From Hybos culiciformis (taxonomy: Eukaryota; Arthropoda; Insecta; Diptera; Hybotidae), in the NCBI GenBank assembly GCA_964007475.1, contig OZ023273.1, forward strand, positions 4,440,176 to 4,504,175: DNA of 64,000 bases. The letters are read 5' to 3'. Made by a program: the position numbers and the translations under genes. The notes beneath the pieces were generated by a model, which searched no databases, was not told the DNA's origin, and saw nothing but the letters and a program-made list of their open reading frames with translations. This document shows positions 14,211 to 28,200 of the stretch, piece after piece (positions within the stretch are counted from its first letter, which is position 1; the number at the start of each line of letters is the position of its first letter).

Positions 14211-17200
14211 GGGGTTTTGTTTTTTTTTTTTTATAAAAAAAAATAAAACTGTATGTATTATGTATTATAAATGTGCCATTAAATATAAACATACGTATAT
14301 TATTTATATGTAGGTACTATATAAAAATTCTCGCAATCTTGTTTGTGCGCAAAAGCCTTTTCCACGATTTTTTTTTCTTTGATAAAGTGTTGAATGATCA
14401 ATGATTTTTGCTTCGAGGATTATATATGTATATAAAAAAAAATCAAATGGAAAATTTTTATAAAATTTATTATGAAAAGTTTTTAGGACAATATGAGATG
14501 TTGAAAAACTTTGTAAATTTTATAATGCAAGTTAAATTAAAAAAAAATTTAAAAGGAAAACAAGTTTTGTTGCTTTTAATTTGTGTATGATCCATACAAT
14601 GTCTTCAAAAAGTATATCTACCTATATTTTTTTAAAAGCCTTTTTGTTTTCCTAAATTTAAATCACGATTGCAATTAAATTAAAAATGTAATATAATAAA
14701 AATTAGGAATAATAACAACAAAAAAACCATAAATTTTAGAAAAAATATGTTCCATAAAGGAAACAAAATACACAGCACTGTGGTGAGTAAGTAAACAGGG
14801 ACTAATACATTTTACTGCTTTATTTAGCAAACAATAATAAACTATTATAACATTTTCACCTATATATATAATGTATCGGATTAATATTTAATTAAAATGA
14901 AAAAAAAAGCTTGCTCAACACTATATAAGTCTATAGCAGTTTATCGCGAATATAGATTTATCTTACAAATTTTTCAATCACATGTTAAAGCCATATTTGT
15001 TCTATATTTCTTGTGCATATCTCAATCTCTACCTTAATCGATAATTAACTGAATATGTTCTTGAAAGATCGAGATGTGACGACAATATTCGATGTAAATG
15101 TTTTTTTAAGTGATTCTTTAAAATTTGTAATTCCTTCTGGGCACTGTTTTTCTCAAAACTATTATATTCGAATTTTACTCCGATGTAACTCTTTTGATCT
15201 CTGTGAAACGGAAACCTCTAACATAATATCAAAGAACTTATGATATATGTATTTTACTTTATTGTGGTTTGGTTAGTAAAATAAAAAAATGTGTCATTAT
15301 GTTAAAATTTAAGATGGTTCAATGTTTAATAATTTTACGAAATAAACAACAAAATTAATAGTTTCTGTTACTTATATAGTTACTTATATAGTTTGAGTAT
15401 GACTAAACAATGTTACTATCGCTGGGGTTTTAATGATTTTCTTCAGAATTCTTCAATTTACTGCGCGCATAAACCACTATATAGGTATTGATAGTTCTTT
15501 ATATCCGTGATGAAATTTTCGATTTTATTATAGTGCGACAAGAGGATTTTTAAAATATTTATTTTTGGGTTGGGTCTTCATAAAAAGCATATATTTCTAA
15601 AGAAATAAACATCAAAAAAGGAGTTTTTTTTTTTTTATTTCTAAAACATGCTGTTTGTACAGAGAGGGACAAAAAGGAATTTTATATGCAAAAAAAAAAT
15701 TAAAATTAAAAATAAATATTTTTATATTCATTCCTGCAAAAAAAAAAAAGGAATTAAAATGCAAAAAAAAATGTTTGTACATTTATTATTGAAATCAAAA
15801 AGTAAAGTCCAAGTCCAAAGTGAAATTTCTTTTTGTGGTTTATTTTTGTTTTTTTTTTTTTTGTTTATTTTTGAACCATAAAAATTATAAATAAATGGTT
15901 GATCGTGATACTTTGACTTTGATGATCGCGTACAATATTCCTTTTTTAGTACATTTTACTGGATATTTTATACACAAATTTATATAATATATAAAGAAAA
16001 CCCCAAAATAAAATAAATATTTAATTCAAGTATCCAAAAATTAAAAATAAAAAAAATTAAAAAAATTTAGGTATATATACTTTTAGGACAAGGTGTTGTC
16101 AATAAAGAATAAAACTTCCCAAATATATTAAATGTAAATTATTAGCTCACTTTTAGCTGAGTACTGGCATTTATGTTTGTACTACCTGCTTGGTTTTGAT
16201 GATAAATAGTTATGTTTTGAACAGGCAGACTTAAATGTCTTTTGACATGAGATTATTTCTAATTCTTTTCTTTTTTTCTCCCCATATTTCGGAGTCAGAG
16301 CTCAAGTACAGAACTGCAATATTACATTAAGAGTCGAAAGTTTGAGGCAAAAATTATTTGTATTTGGAATCATATAATGTAATACAAAGTATTTGTATTT
16401 TACATAAGGATTTGGGCCAATAAGATTAAATTTCATATAAATTTGTGATCAAAAATTAATTAACCTTTTTTTTCGTTGATAATTTTAATGAACATTATAT
16501 CACTGTGTATGTCAGCAGTAGTACTTTTTTCGCGAAGAAATAAAACTTTAATTTTAGTAATTTTTGTATAAAATTTTAGTTAAATACCCTGCAAATAATA
16601 AACACAATGATTTCATTGTACAAATTAAAAAAAAAATGTGTATTTGCAAGGAAAAAGGCGCGTTGAATTTGTGGGTAAACTTTTAAGATCCCCATTTGAA
16701 ATGTTTTTTTTAATAAAAATATATATTATGATAGTGACCTCATTTGTAAAAATTTTTAATTTTTTTTTCAAAAGAATTGAGTAAGAATCATTTTTTAGTG
16801 ACCAAAAGTCCATCATGAAATAACAAATTTTGAGAACATTATTGAAAATGTTTAATGAAAGTGTAGCGTACAAAATTGTGAATTTTAGTAGAAAATATAT
16901 GGTTATAATATTGATCATTTGGAGAGTATTATGTAAAAGGAACGTAACAAAATCTGTTTATGTTTAACAGGCTCGATAATTATACTCTTTTACTGAACAT
17001 TTATTTCAAAAATTTTCAAGCAATGTATAATGAGAGGGTCGGAGAAAAAATTTTTCATTTCAAAATTTAGAAACTATTGGATTTGGGTGTATTAAACAAA
17101 TTATGAAAAAATATGATTTTTAGTTTGGGTTCTATAAAACTAAATATAAAGATAATATAATATAAAGATAATAATAATACCTAAATATAAGTGCAGCGGT

Positions 17201-20200
17201 GTTCTCCAGTTAATTTTAAATACCCTTGGTCAAAGTATTCAATTACCTAGTTGAATTAAATCAACACGGATAAAATTATATATAACTTGTTTAAGAAATC
17301 GGCTTAGTTCATACTTAAGTATTCTAGAATAGAATAAAATGCTACAATGCCTATTATAAGGGTAGAATCGTAGAATGATAAATTGAATTCTCCAATTCAG
17401 TATTAAATTATTCTCTTCCACATATCAAATTATTATGTATTACTTGTTATACACATAAATTTCATAAATAGTTTCATATTTCGTAAGATATATTCTAAAA
17501 TATTTGAAATATGAAAGCGTTATTCGAAAAAAAAAAACTTATTCAATGCATTTCTATTACACACAAATATATAATATTAATCATCAAACATTATGTTTAA
17601 TTAATTAATAATTAATACACGTGTACGCTGTACTGCACATATTTCAATATATAAACGATATACTAGAATTGATATGCCTTGAAGGACATTCCAAATGAAT
17701 TAAAAAAAAAAAAATTAAAATGCAATTGAAAAAGTCACATTTAGCAACAATTAAAAGATAATTTTAAAACAAGAAGAAAGTTTTAATATTAATTCTCGTT
17801 TTTTACCAGTTTTATTAAATACAAGTTACTTCCAATCAAAATCTAACTGAAAATATAAGTAAATATAGGTACGTATGCAATTCGTCATTCCTTGTTTTTT
17901 TGTTTTTTTTTTTAATGATTTTTAGCTTTTTAAATAGCAATTTCCGCTGAGTTTGATATAATCAATATATACCAACTAGCAGAAGTTAAATGGAACAGGC
18001 TATTATTAAGATAAAAAAAAAAACCGAAAAAAAAATTTATTCCTTATAATAAGCCAGGATGACTTCAGCCTTTGCTTCCTGGTGTAGTTGTTTTGTCGTT
18101 ATTCTATGAGTTTCATTCATCTTGGCACACACAGCAATTAAAATTGTTTTGTTTTTTTAACGCTTCAAGTAACGACTACTAGTACAAAACAATACTGACC
18201 TCGCCTTTCTTTCATTCTCATTAAAATGTTCTGTAATCTTATACAATTAAAGTAACTTGTATATTGGAAGCCTTTAGAAAACTTCAAAGAGAAATTAAAG
18301 TTATAAAAAGAATATTTTCATTTGTCTTAATCCGCAAAAATTCTCATACAACTTCCAACTAGTTTAAAACCAAACCAATTCAATTTCTAAACCAAAATTT
18401 TAAATGTTTTATTATTTTATATATAGACACTTCACTAAAATTTTTATTCGAAATCCAGTCAGAATCTTTGGAAACGATCATGATCGAACCATTTTTTTTA
18501 ACTTCCACAACAATATTCAATATCTACTCAGCACAGTAATTTTCATCGAAATCCATTAAAACTAATGAAAAAATTTAAAATTATATAAATTTTATATGAA
18601 AATTATTTAGAACCTTGGCTGCTTGCGAGACTGGGCTTCCAAGCCCAAAATAGTATAAAATCTCATCCTTTAGTCTTTTTGAAATTCAAAGATCCGAAAT
18701 TAGTCTGGAAGTTGATTATTAGTTATAACTTTATAAGCATTTTAGTGCAGGACAGTTGTACTGACGGAAATTTATTGAAAATATTTAGTCCATTATATAA
18801 TTTTTTGTAGTAGAAAACCGGCTAAAAATTATGCTTAATACTTAATGCGCGAAGAAAACTCAAATCTTTTCTGATTCCGTTATATATTTAAGTATGCATT
18901 ACAAGCATGCATTACATATATGTATATAATATATAAATAACTGTCCCTAGAAATTTTTTATGAGATCGTTTTTATTTAATGAGATTGCTAAATAGATTGT
19001 TATAAAAAATAAAAAAAAAATTTATTGAATTTTTTGGCACATGCATTCGCGGTGAAAGTGGGATACAATCAACCATCAATAGTTTATTACTTTTCTTTTA
19101 AGTTAAGGAAATAAATTACTTTATAACCTTTTTCCACTTTCGTAATAATCCCTGCAAAAATTAATAGCAATTTAATGTTATATTCTTTTAGTATTTATTT
19201 CCATTACGCTGTTTTTAATGTAAAGTTAATGCAGAAAAAAAAAATATATTTTTTTTTATTAGGTATTTCATTTTTTTATTTATTTTCATTTTTTTTTTTC
19301 TCTTTAATAAACAAAATTATTTATAACAAACGGTAGCAAATTTATGGTGTTTTAAGTGTTGTGATTGATATTATGTTTTTAAAAATTTCTTTTTGATGAT
19401 TTTCAATTTTTTTTATTTAATATAAATTTGTTATACAAACAATATTTTCAGTTTTTGGCTAGATTTGGAATATAGAATTTAGATTCAACCACAAAATTTT
19501 GATCGTAATATATCAATCAATCATATGTCAACATAAGTTATCAAGTACTAAACATTTTATTCAAATGTCTAGACTTTGTGCAGTTAAGATGCGCAGTATA
19601 TGTGAACTTTAAGTTTATTTCTAACCCTCTCTTCAAGTCAAAGTGTTTAGAAAAACAAATTTTTGGTTTTCATAAACCATCTTGTGCTCTCTGTATTATA
19701 ATTGTTTCAAAGTCAGAATATCTATTGATCTTCAGTTCAAGTAAAATTCTATTCAAATAATTTTTTAATTTTTTCAATTTAAAAATTCTTAATTTTTATC
19801 GGTTGGTGTAGTAATCTATAGAAAATTCGTAATTCAGTTCATAAAAAACCGAAAGAATTTTCAATTATAAAGGGTGGCAAAAAATTGAGTTAACTTTTTA
19901 AATTTTAAATAAATGAAATTAATTGTGTGAACACATCAATATCTTTCAATTTACTTCACAAAAAGTTTCGAATCATCTCCCGATATCGAAGCCCATTTAG
20001 ATTAGAGTACAAATATGCATTGATATCTCAAATTTGAACTCCTCTAGATTCGACTATTATACTTTTGATACAATAAAATTATCAAATATTAAAAATTACA
20101 AAAAAAAATTACCAATCTTTTCCTGGTTATTATAATATGGTTTAAGTTATAAAGCGTAACTATAAATTTACTTTGGCACTTGATATTTATGCAGACACCT

Positions 20201-21825
20201 CTTTTATTAACTGTATAGTAATTTTCATTTTTACCTTTTTTTTTTTTTTTTACAAAGTTATTTATAATTATTATAATGTTGAAAAATTTGTACTTGTAAA
20301 GATAATTAGGCAGCAAGAAATTATATTCTTGAATTTGTTAATGAATAAAAAAGAAAAAAAGAACAGAATTTCGTAATATGATTTCAAATAAAAATATGCA
20401 GTTCATTAAATTGTCTCTTAATAATAATTAATGCACTGATTAGAAAAGAATTCTTATTTATTTATATCATTGAAAAAATGAACTTCTGGATAATTAAAAG
20501 CTATTATTATCCAATAAGAAGATTGACAGATTACTTATGTCAGCAGCACAGAGTGCGATCATAATAATTGATTCGGCTGTAAAAATGTGTTAGGAAGAGT
20601 CATATTATTATTATAAAAGTATATACTTAGTATGCCGAAGAAAATGCTACACATATCAGATGATAAATGCAATGCTTGTTTTCCATTTAGAGCTGGTTGT
20701 TATTCTGATTTTTTTAGTACGGGTATAGAAAACATTGAAAAGAAACACAATCATATATAAGTCTCAAGTTTTCGTTCTACCAAATTATGAAATCATATTT
20801 TTTAAATTACACATTCATATATAAACTAGATTTATAATTAATGAAGGGATATTACTATTACATTGAATTTATTCTAGTCGGGTTTAGAAAAAAATTATTA
20901 AATACTTATATCTTTTTTCAATAAACATGTTAAAATATTATGTCCACTGATGTATGTAGAATCAACATACATCTAACTAGGTATATCTAACATGTTTCCT
21001 AAAAAAAAAAAAAAAAAACCCAAACTACTTGTTATGCAATTTAGGAAAAAAAAAAACAACTATAAGCATTATTATAATAATTGCACTGATAATGGAATAG
21101 CTAAGCGGATTGTTATTTAAATTATGCTAACAACTAACAACGCTACCATTATTTACATTCACAAAAAAAAATAAATAAAAAAAAAATAAAGCAATAACAT
21201 AACCAGCCCGTTATGAAATTTATAATTTATGCTGGTCAAGGATTTTATTTATTTTTTTTTTATAATTTATCTATACTAACGAGTACTTTGAATAAGTATA
21301 AGTATGTGTATTTTAACTAAGTTTTTAATTTTGATGTATATAGAAAAATAATTATTTGTCTAAGCAAGTATTTTTTTTTTTTTAACTTTAAAGAAATTAA
21401 AAATGCCACTTGCATATAATTACTAAATAAATGAGAATTTTATTCAACTTTTTTTTTTTTAATTCCATAAGAAGTTTTATTTTTTATTTTTTTTGATTCT
21501 TCAATAAATTGTATTTTGATGAGCATTTAAAAAATTATTATTAACTTCCTTTAAGAATATTGTAGCTTCAAAGATATAGTAATAGGAATCATATAAAAGA
21601 GTACATTTAGAAAACTAAGTTTTTTAATAATGGCTCTATCTGACTGAAGAATACATATCGGGAACGAATAACTATCGTTTTTGTTAAAAATCAATTTAAA
21701 TATTTGGTTTAATTACTTTTTAAACCATCTGCGATTTTATTATATTTGTCTTGTTCTTTCTAAAATACTGAAGTTATCAACCTACACAAAACACTAAGGC
21801 AGATAAGACTGATAATTAATATAGT
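14211..21825. other. Non-coding A+T-rich stretch
   Basis: No recognisable gene. A relatively G+C-rich patch at 18050-18230 contains CCAGGA...TTCCTGG (stem of 6) but no sustained reading frame. The 12-bp palindrome CGATCATGATCG lies at 18475-18486. Confidence 0.65.
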
Positions 21826-22085
21826 TTGAAGATAAGTTTTAGCATAGATTAAGAATACAGAAAGATTTATAGCTTCATACAACATTTTTTCAGTCTTTTT
21901 TGGTATTTTTATGTTAATGTGTTAGTAAAACTAAATAAAATTCTTTTCATATATTGATAATTATCATGTATTCTATTTTGTTTTACTAACACATTCACAT
22001 GAAAATACTAAAAATAATGTCGTATGAAGCTAAGAATCTATGTATATTCTTAATCTATGGTTTTAGCTATCATCTTATTAAGAAA
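21826..22085. mobile_element. Inverted-repeat hairpin element
   Basis: The left arm (about 21826-21940) and right arm (about 21966-22085) are imperfect reverse complements over roughly 110 bp. Shared blocks include ATAGATTAAGAAT, TAGCTTCATAC and AATGTGTTAGTAAAAC. The short centre contains GATAATTATC. An open frame starting at 21999 lies in the right arm and continues past it; it is a by-product of the repeat and not a gene. Probably a MITE relic. Confidence 0.75.
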
Positions 22086-24375
22086 AGAATTGCGGCTTCT
22101 TTTAATTACTGCAAAATTAATGAGCTTCTTAAAAGAAATCTTCTCTTTAATATTTGTAAAAATAAGAAACACTTCCGAATATATACTTGTAAATTTCCCG
22201 CCAAATTCTAATCTAACTTAGATCCATTTGGTAAAATAATTGTAAAACATCTATAAAACTAATGTCACATTCATAATATTTTTAATATTTCTTGAACAAA
22301 AAAAATCATAAAGAAAAAATATATAATATGTATATTAATTTGTGTTTCGGATATTACAAACTTTTGAAATTAAGGTGTAATGAGAATCACGATTGTTGAA
22401 TTTTAAAAGAAGCTATATATTCGTGAGAAAAAAAATTTACATTATCAAGTCCAATTTCAAGTTATAAATTTAATATAAAAATAATAAAAAGAAAAAAAAA
22501 ACTCTACACAAAATTATGATATCTTTTATACCTACTTTGATTTTGATATTTTCATTAATGTTAAGTAAATAATAAAATGAAATATCAAAACCCTTTTATT
22601 TTTATTGCACTGCTGAATGCCATACTAATGAAATTTAAATTAGTTTTAAATAACAGATTAATATCGTAAAACTTAAATAATCTGTCTGTTTGTCGCTATT
22701 ATTATTATTTTAGAATAATAATGTCATTATGTATTAAAAATAGATTTGATTTTTTATAAGATTTATATTTTTGTCTATTTACATGTAATATGAATTTACT
22801 TTACATGTTGTGTTTATTTGTCTGACTAAATTTTGACTACAGAACTGATAAGCGCTTTTTTAAATCATTACTCGAACTATTTTAATGAAAATCTCTTGAT
22901 CACATAGTGTGATTGGCCCATATCTAGCTTTTTAATTTCTATGTTATTTAACTTAACATAATAATTAGCTGTCTTATATTTCAATTTACTATAAAAATAT
23001 TATTTGTAATTTTCACAATTATTTGTTATTGCAATAAGTGTAAGTTAGCTATGCTAAATCATATTAAACTGCATTAAGAAGATTTAACAATGAAATTAAT
23101 TATGTTCAATTTTGATTATTATGTCAAGCTAAGAACCATTATGACGAGTACTTAAAATAGAAATCTGCAAACTCTTATTATTTGAAAATTTAGGCTTAAA
23201 TAAGCTTTCGTTTCCTTATCAGTTTAACGTCTTATGAAATGAAAAATATATTTTTAAAAATAAATACAAATATACCATAAGAAAAAAATAAAAAAAATTA
23301 TTAAGTTTTGTTGGTCAAGAACTGCATATTAAAACAAGGAAATATTTTTTTTTTGTATGTTGAAATCATGAATAAATTTAAATTAAAGAATCAAAAATTT
23401 ATATATACTTATACATATATTAAACGTTTTTTCAAATGGAAATGAAATAAGAATGAAATAATAATGAAAAAGAGACAGGAATTTAAAATTAACATAAGAA
23501 ATTTCCTGTTACTTTTATGCTTTTTCCTGGATATTTTTTTCTTTTGGTTAATTTTAATAATCTAAAAAAAAAATCAGTTTTGTATAAATTAAAAAACTTA
23601 AAGTTCATTGACTTAATTAGATAATTTCGTTATAATTAATGTGCAAAGATTTTATTTTTCGATTAAACGAATTATGGCTGATATTCAGCAATCCTTATAC
23701 AGATCGAATAATGTTATTTTAATATTTTTCACTGTCAACTAGACGTAATTATGTTCTGAATTTATAGAACAAGTGAATATTGTTGAATTGGGTATGCAAG
23801 CAGGTACCTTGTTATATAATATTCACATTATGTACATAAACATATTTATGAGTTCTTGGAACTTAAAACTTATATTTTATGTATACTTTTAAAACAATTA
23901 GATACTATCTAATACGTATAATTTTTTTTTTTATTTGTAAACATAATAAATTAATAGATTTACTTCACCATTATATAGCATACTTTATGTCGTAGGTACA
24001 TTAAATTAGTACCATATAATTCTCCACTTTCTGATGTCCAGTCTAATCCAAGCACTTTGAAAAAATTGGCAAGACATACTTATTAATATCAATTATCATG
24101 GAGTAAGCAAACACAATTGGGAAATGCAGAAAATGCAGCCGGAACAAACACAGTTCTAAGATTTAATGGTATGGTAATGGGTATCTAAAAATTCAATAAA
24201 ATATTTGAAAAAAAAAAAAATGTTTTTTATCTACATAATGTTCATTTTACATATTCTATGTGTATAATAGATACATGTCGGTTAATTTCACATCACACGA
24301 TCAGGTGCAATAAAATTTAATATTCGCGTCGCTGAGACATAAAATAAGAAAATCTAATTTATCGTCTGTGGGTTC

Positions 24376-24425
24376 TTAATATAAGATTGGTTTTTAATAT
24401 AAGATTGGTTTTTAATATAAGATTG
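24376..24425. repeat. 19-bp tandem repeat
   Basis: The unit TTAATATAAGATTGGTTTT occurs twice with a third partial unit ending GATTG. The copies are identical, so it is recent. Confidence 0.85.
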
Positions 24426-25044
24426 TAGCCTGCCACCCAAATTGTGTTTACCGCATTTCATATATTACAAAACATTATTATGTCACTACTGCTGGTGAAC
24501 TAAACAACCGTTCATTTAACATTTTAATTTAAAATTTATTTGAATTAAATTGATAATACAAATTTTATTGATTAATTGCCCTAATTATTGTGAATTATTT
24601 ATTACCACATTCAGAGTTTGACGATATATTTTAAAATGATAAAAATTTAAAAGAAAATAAAATTTTATCCTTTTTTAATCATGGATCTCCCATAATGATT
24701 TTTAACTAATAAATGAATGAACAAATTAATAAAATATCAATTTTAATAAAAATAAAACAAGTTGAAGCCCCAAAAAAAAAAAAACAATAATCATAAATTT
24801 TGTTTTAACTTTTATTATCAGTTGTATATGTTGTAGCTACATTATATTATATATTTTTAAAAACCAATTACTAAATATATATATATATATACATACACTT
24901 TTAAGACTACTACTTACAATTCACACCTTTCTTTTTCTTCATTCAAGAATGTATTTTTTTTTGTTACATTTTAATCTTTTTATATGGAAAAAATTCATTC
25001 ATTTATTGATCATTCTTGACACTGAGAAAAATTTTACAACAATA

Positions 25045-25205
25045 GTTTTTAGTCCGTTTTCCATCAAAAATGAAAAAACGTACTACATGTTAAATGTCCG
25101 TTTGTCCGTTCGCCACTAAAATGCTTGTTAATCCAGCCAAGCGATTTTAATTCCAATACATGCGCAATATTGTTCACTTTCACCTCAATTTCTATCATTT
25201 CTCAA
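25045..25205 (+). repeat. Dispersed repeat family R, copy 1
   Basis: Shares an ordered set of blocks with 46449-46645: TTCCATCAAAAATGAAAAAA, CGTACTA, TTAAATGT, TGTCCGTTC, CACTA(A/G)AATGCT, TTAATCCAG/TTAACCAG, CAAGC and TTCACCTC. This copy has lost short segments relative to copy 2. The repeat looks non-coding; the CCGT-rich stretch is typical of untranslated parts of insect transposons, but the parent element is unknown. Confidence 0.7.
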
Positions 25206-28200
25206 AAGTCGTGGGATCCCTAATTTTGTTTATTGGATTGGGAGTAAAGAATAAAAACTAAACTGTTAAAATAATTATATCAAGAAAATATTTGTGTATA
25301 TTCAATCAAAATAATGCCTTTGCATTCGAGTCATAGATTTTTGCGCTTTTTCGTTTCGTTCGTTGCGTTTTCAGGAATCGATTCTTTTAAATAAGTTCTG
25401 CACTCGTTTACGATTATCAAATGCTCTGAAATATATATATATATTTATAAAATTTTTTAGCTGTTCTTATTTCTTTTGCCTTATAAAATTGATCGAAGAA
25501 CTTTTTATTCAAATTAATAAAAATATTATGGTAATGGTAAATGGTAAATGGTAGATTAAATTAATAAATAAATAAATAAAATTCCTTTTTCAGTCTGTGA
25601 TATCCACTGTTTTCTCAGTTTATTAGTTATTTTTAGAATCTGTTCTCCAAAAAAAATATTTTTTTTTTATGAATAAGCCAATTTTTACGCCCCCAATAAA
25701 AAAAAAACGGATCCCTTATCTGCTAAACATCATTATTTAACCCACTATCAACAATGATTTTCTTTAAACAACTAAAAAAAGTGGCAAAATCGAAATTATC
25801 GCCAATAACTTATTATCAAAAAAAAAAAAGAAGAAAATACCTTAATTATTATGACGGTGTTTGAATAGCAATGTAAATTGAGAAAGATAAATGGGATTTT
25901 TAGCTTCAGCAATTAAGATGAGACATTTAACTTACAGAGCTACGATGAGAAAATAGAATTAAGAAAAAAATGTGATTAGAGGTAAGTTATAATAATTGGA
26001 AATTAAATTTGGCATTTAAATTACGGGATTCCTCTTTTCTAGTAGCCGCAAAGATTTTTTAAATACGTATTTACCAGGTTAGAACGTCTAGGTGACATAC
26101 AAACTTAGATTCTAAACATAAAAAAATAATAACTATTAAAGTAGTGTATAGTTTGTGAGAAAATATTATTGAAAATCAATAAATTCTATCATTTTCTTGA
26201 TTTTCATTTAATTTGAGTATTTAAATGTTTTTAAAAGATCAAAAAATTTCCAAAGGATATACCGAGACAGACGATTTGTTGAATAAATCGCTTATTCGTT
26301 AATCCATAAATATCATATACCTACATAATAAAATAATATTATAAAAACTTATTTTATTTCTAAAAATTGCAACTTTTTTGCTGATTCCTTAAAAATGTTA
26401 TAAATTTTTGTTATGCATTACCTTGGCATAACTTCTTATGGGGTAACGGAGTTTTGTTTTACTTCAATCAAAAATTATTATTGTTCACACTTTTTGTGTA
26501 TTATATATACAAATTGAAGTGTATATGTGTATAATAAATAAAATAAAACAAACCATGTTAATTAAATTAAGTTCAATAAAATTCGTAAATTCGTAAATTA
26601 AGTAATTTATCTGAATCTGAATTAATTTACAAAATTATGAATATAGTATATAGAAAATAATATTATAACAACTCTTTCAATTTTTTCGTTAGTTGCTGCG
26701 GTGGAATACTTAAAACAAAGTTTTGATTTCATATAACCAAAGGGATATGAATTTTTTTAATTTAAACAACTGATATTCTTAGACATTTAATATTTGCTTA
26801 ATCTATAATCTATATACATAAATAAATAGGTATACTTTGTTTAAGTATGCTTTCTATTTTGTTTCCATATGTGAACATATTTAATGTATTAATTTATTTC
26901 CAGTGTCTATATACCACTTAACAGTAACAAATTGATATATATTTTGAATTTAAAATTAGAATCCGAAATAGGTTATATTGATATGATGTTCTTGAAATTA
27001 TACAAAAATGCAAGAATCGACTCAGAAATATCCGTAAAAGTTTTTAATCAAACTTTATTAATATACTAAATATCAAAATGGTTTATGAATTTTCAAACGG
27101 GTGTTCCGTGTTTCACGTAAAATAAAATAAAATTCTCATAAGCAAGATATTTGTTGATCAGTTTACAAAATCCACTATTTTTTCCTCCAATTTGGATGTG
27201 GAAAATGAAATACAATAAAAATTGCTTTATATTTTTGCAGTTATACATTTCCTCAATAAAATTAAACATTTTATTCAAAAGAAGAAAAAAAAAATGTCAA
27301 CAACCATCAGAATATGATGACGTGATGACTTTTTAACATATTATTCTTCTTACAATTTTTTGTGTTTGAAAAGAAAAATGATCTATGGATTTACTTAATA
27401 GTGCAATATTTTGTACCTTATAAAATTATGCAGCGATATAGTTTTTAATTGCATTATACATTATATTATAAACATAATATATTTGATTTTTTTTTTCTTA
27501 ATTTATAATTATAATGTAAAAAAAAAGCTAAATTTCACATTACGTAAATGAAAATGGATTTAATATTAGGAATATTATATTAATGTCAATGATAATAATA
27601 AAGACATGTTTAAATTTATAATAAACTGAATTTAACTTTACCTTTATATTGGGTGACAGATGTCGATTTGAGGAATCTGAAAATATATTAAGCACCTGGT
27701 TCTTGGGCGTCTTATAAAAGTATCTTAAACCGAAATTTTGAAAACGCGCCCCTTACTTTGCAATATATATCCAGGAACAGGAATAAGCGCAACTTCGCAA
27801 TTTATGTAACAAAAAGACACAATTAGAAAATATAAAAAAAGCTCAAAAATTATAGTTTTAGGATCAAAATCGCTGAAGAAATAAATATTTCAAATTACAC
27901 TGAAAATTTTCCAAAAAATTATTAAAACTAATATCGTTCTAGATCTGAAACTTTTTAAATCCAATAATATTTTTGAAATTTAATAAAATTTTTCATTAAT
28001 TAATCATATAATTTATTATATACACTTTTTTAAATGTTTTCTTTAAATGTCATGTTTATTTAAATTCTTCCTTATCATTTATGTTAAACTTTTTCAATCA
28101 CCAATTATAAGATATGTATATTACACTTTTTGCTATTAATAATCCTTACTTTATGCTCTTTATGAAGGAACTAAAAATGATAAAATAAAAAAAAAAATGG

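Noticed and set aside
16625..16918. 97-codon minus-strand frame
   Set aside because: Length alone is unremarkable given few G/C-containing codons; no motif recognised, and it begins and ends in low-complexity DNA.
26409..26432. Small hairpin GTTATGC...GCATAAC
   Set aside because: A 7-bp stem is too short to be notable in this background.
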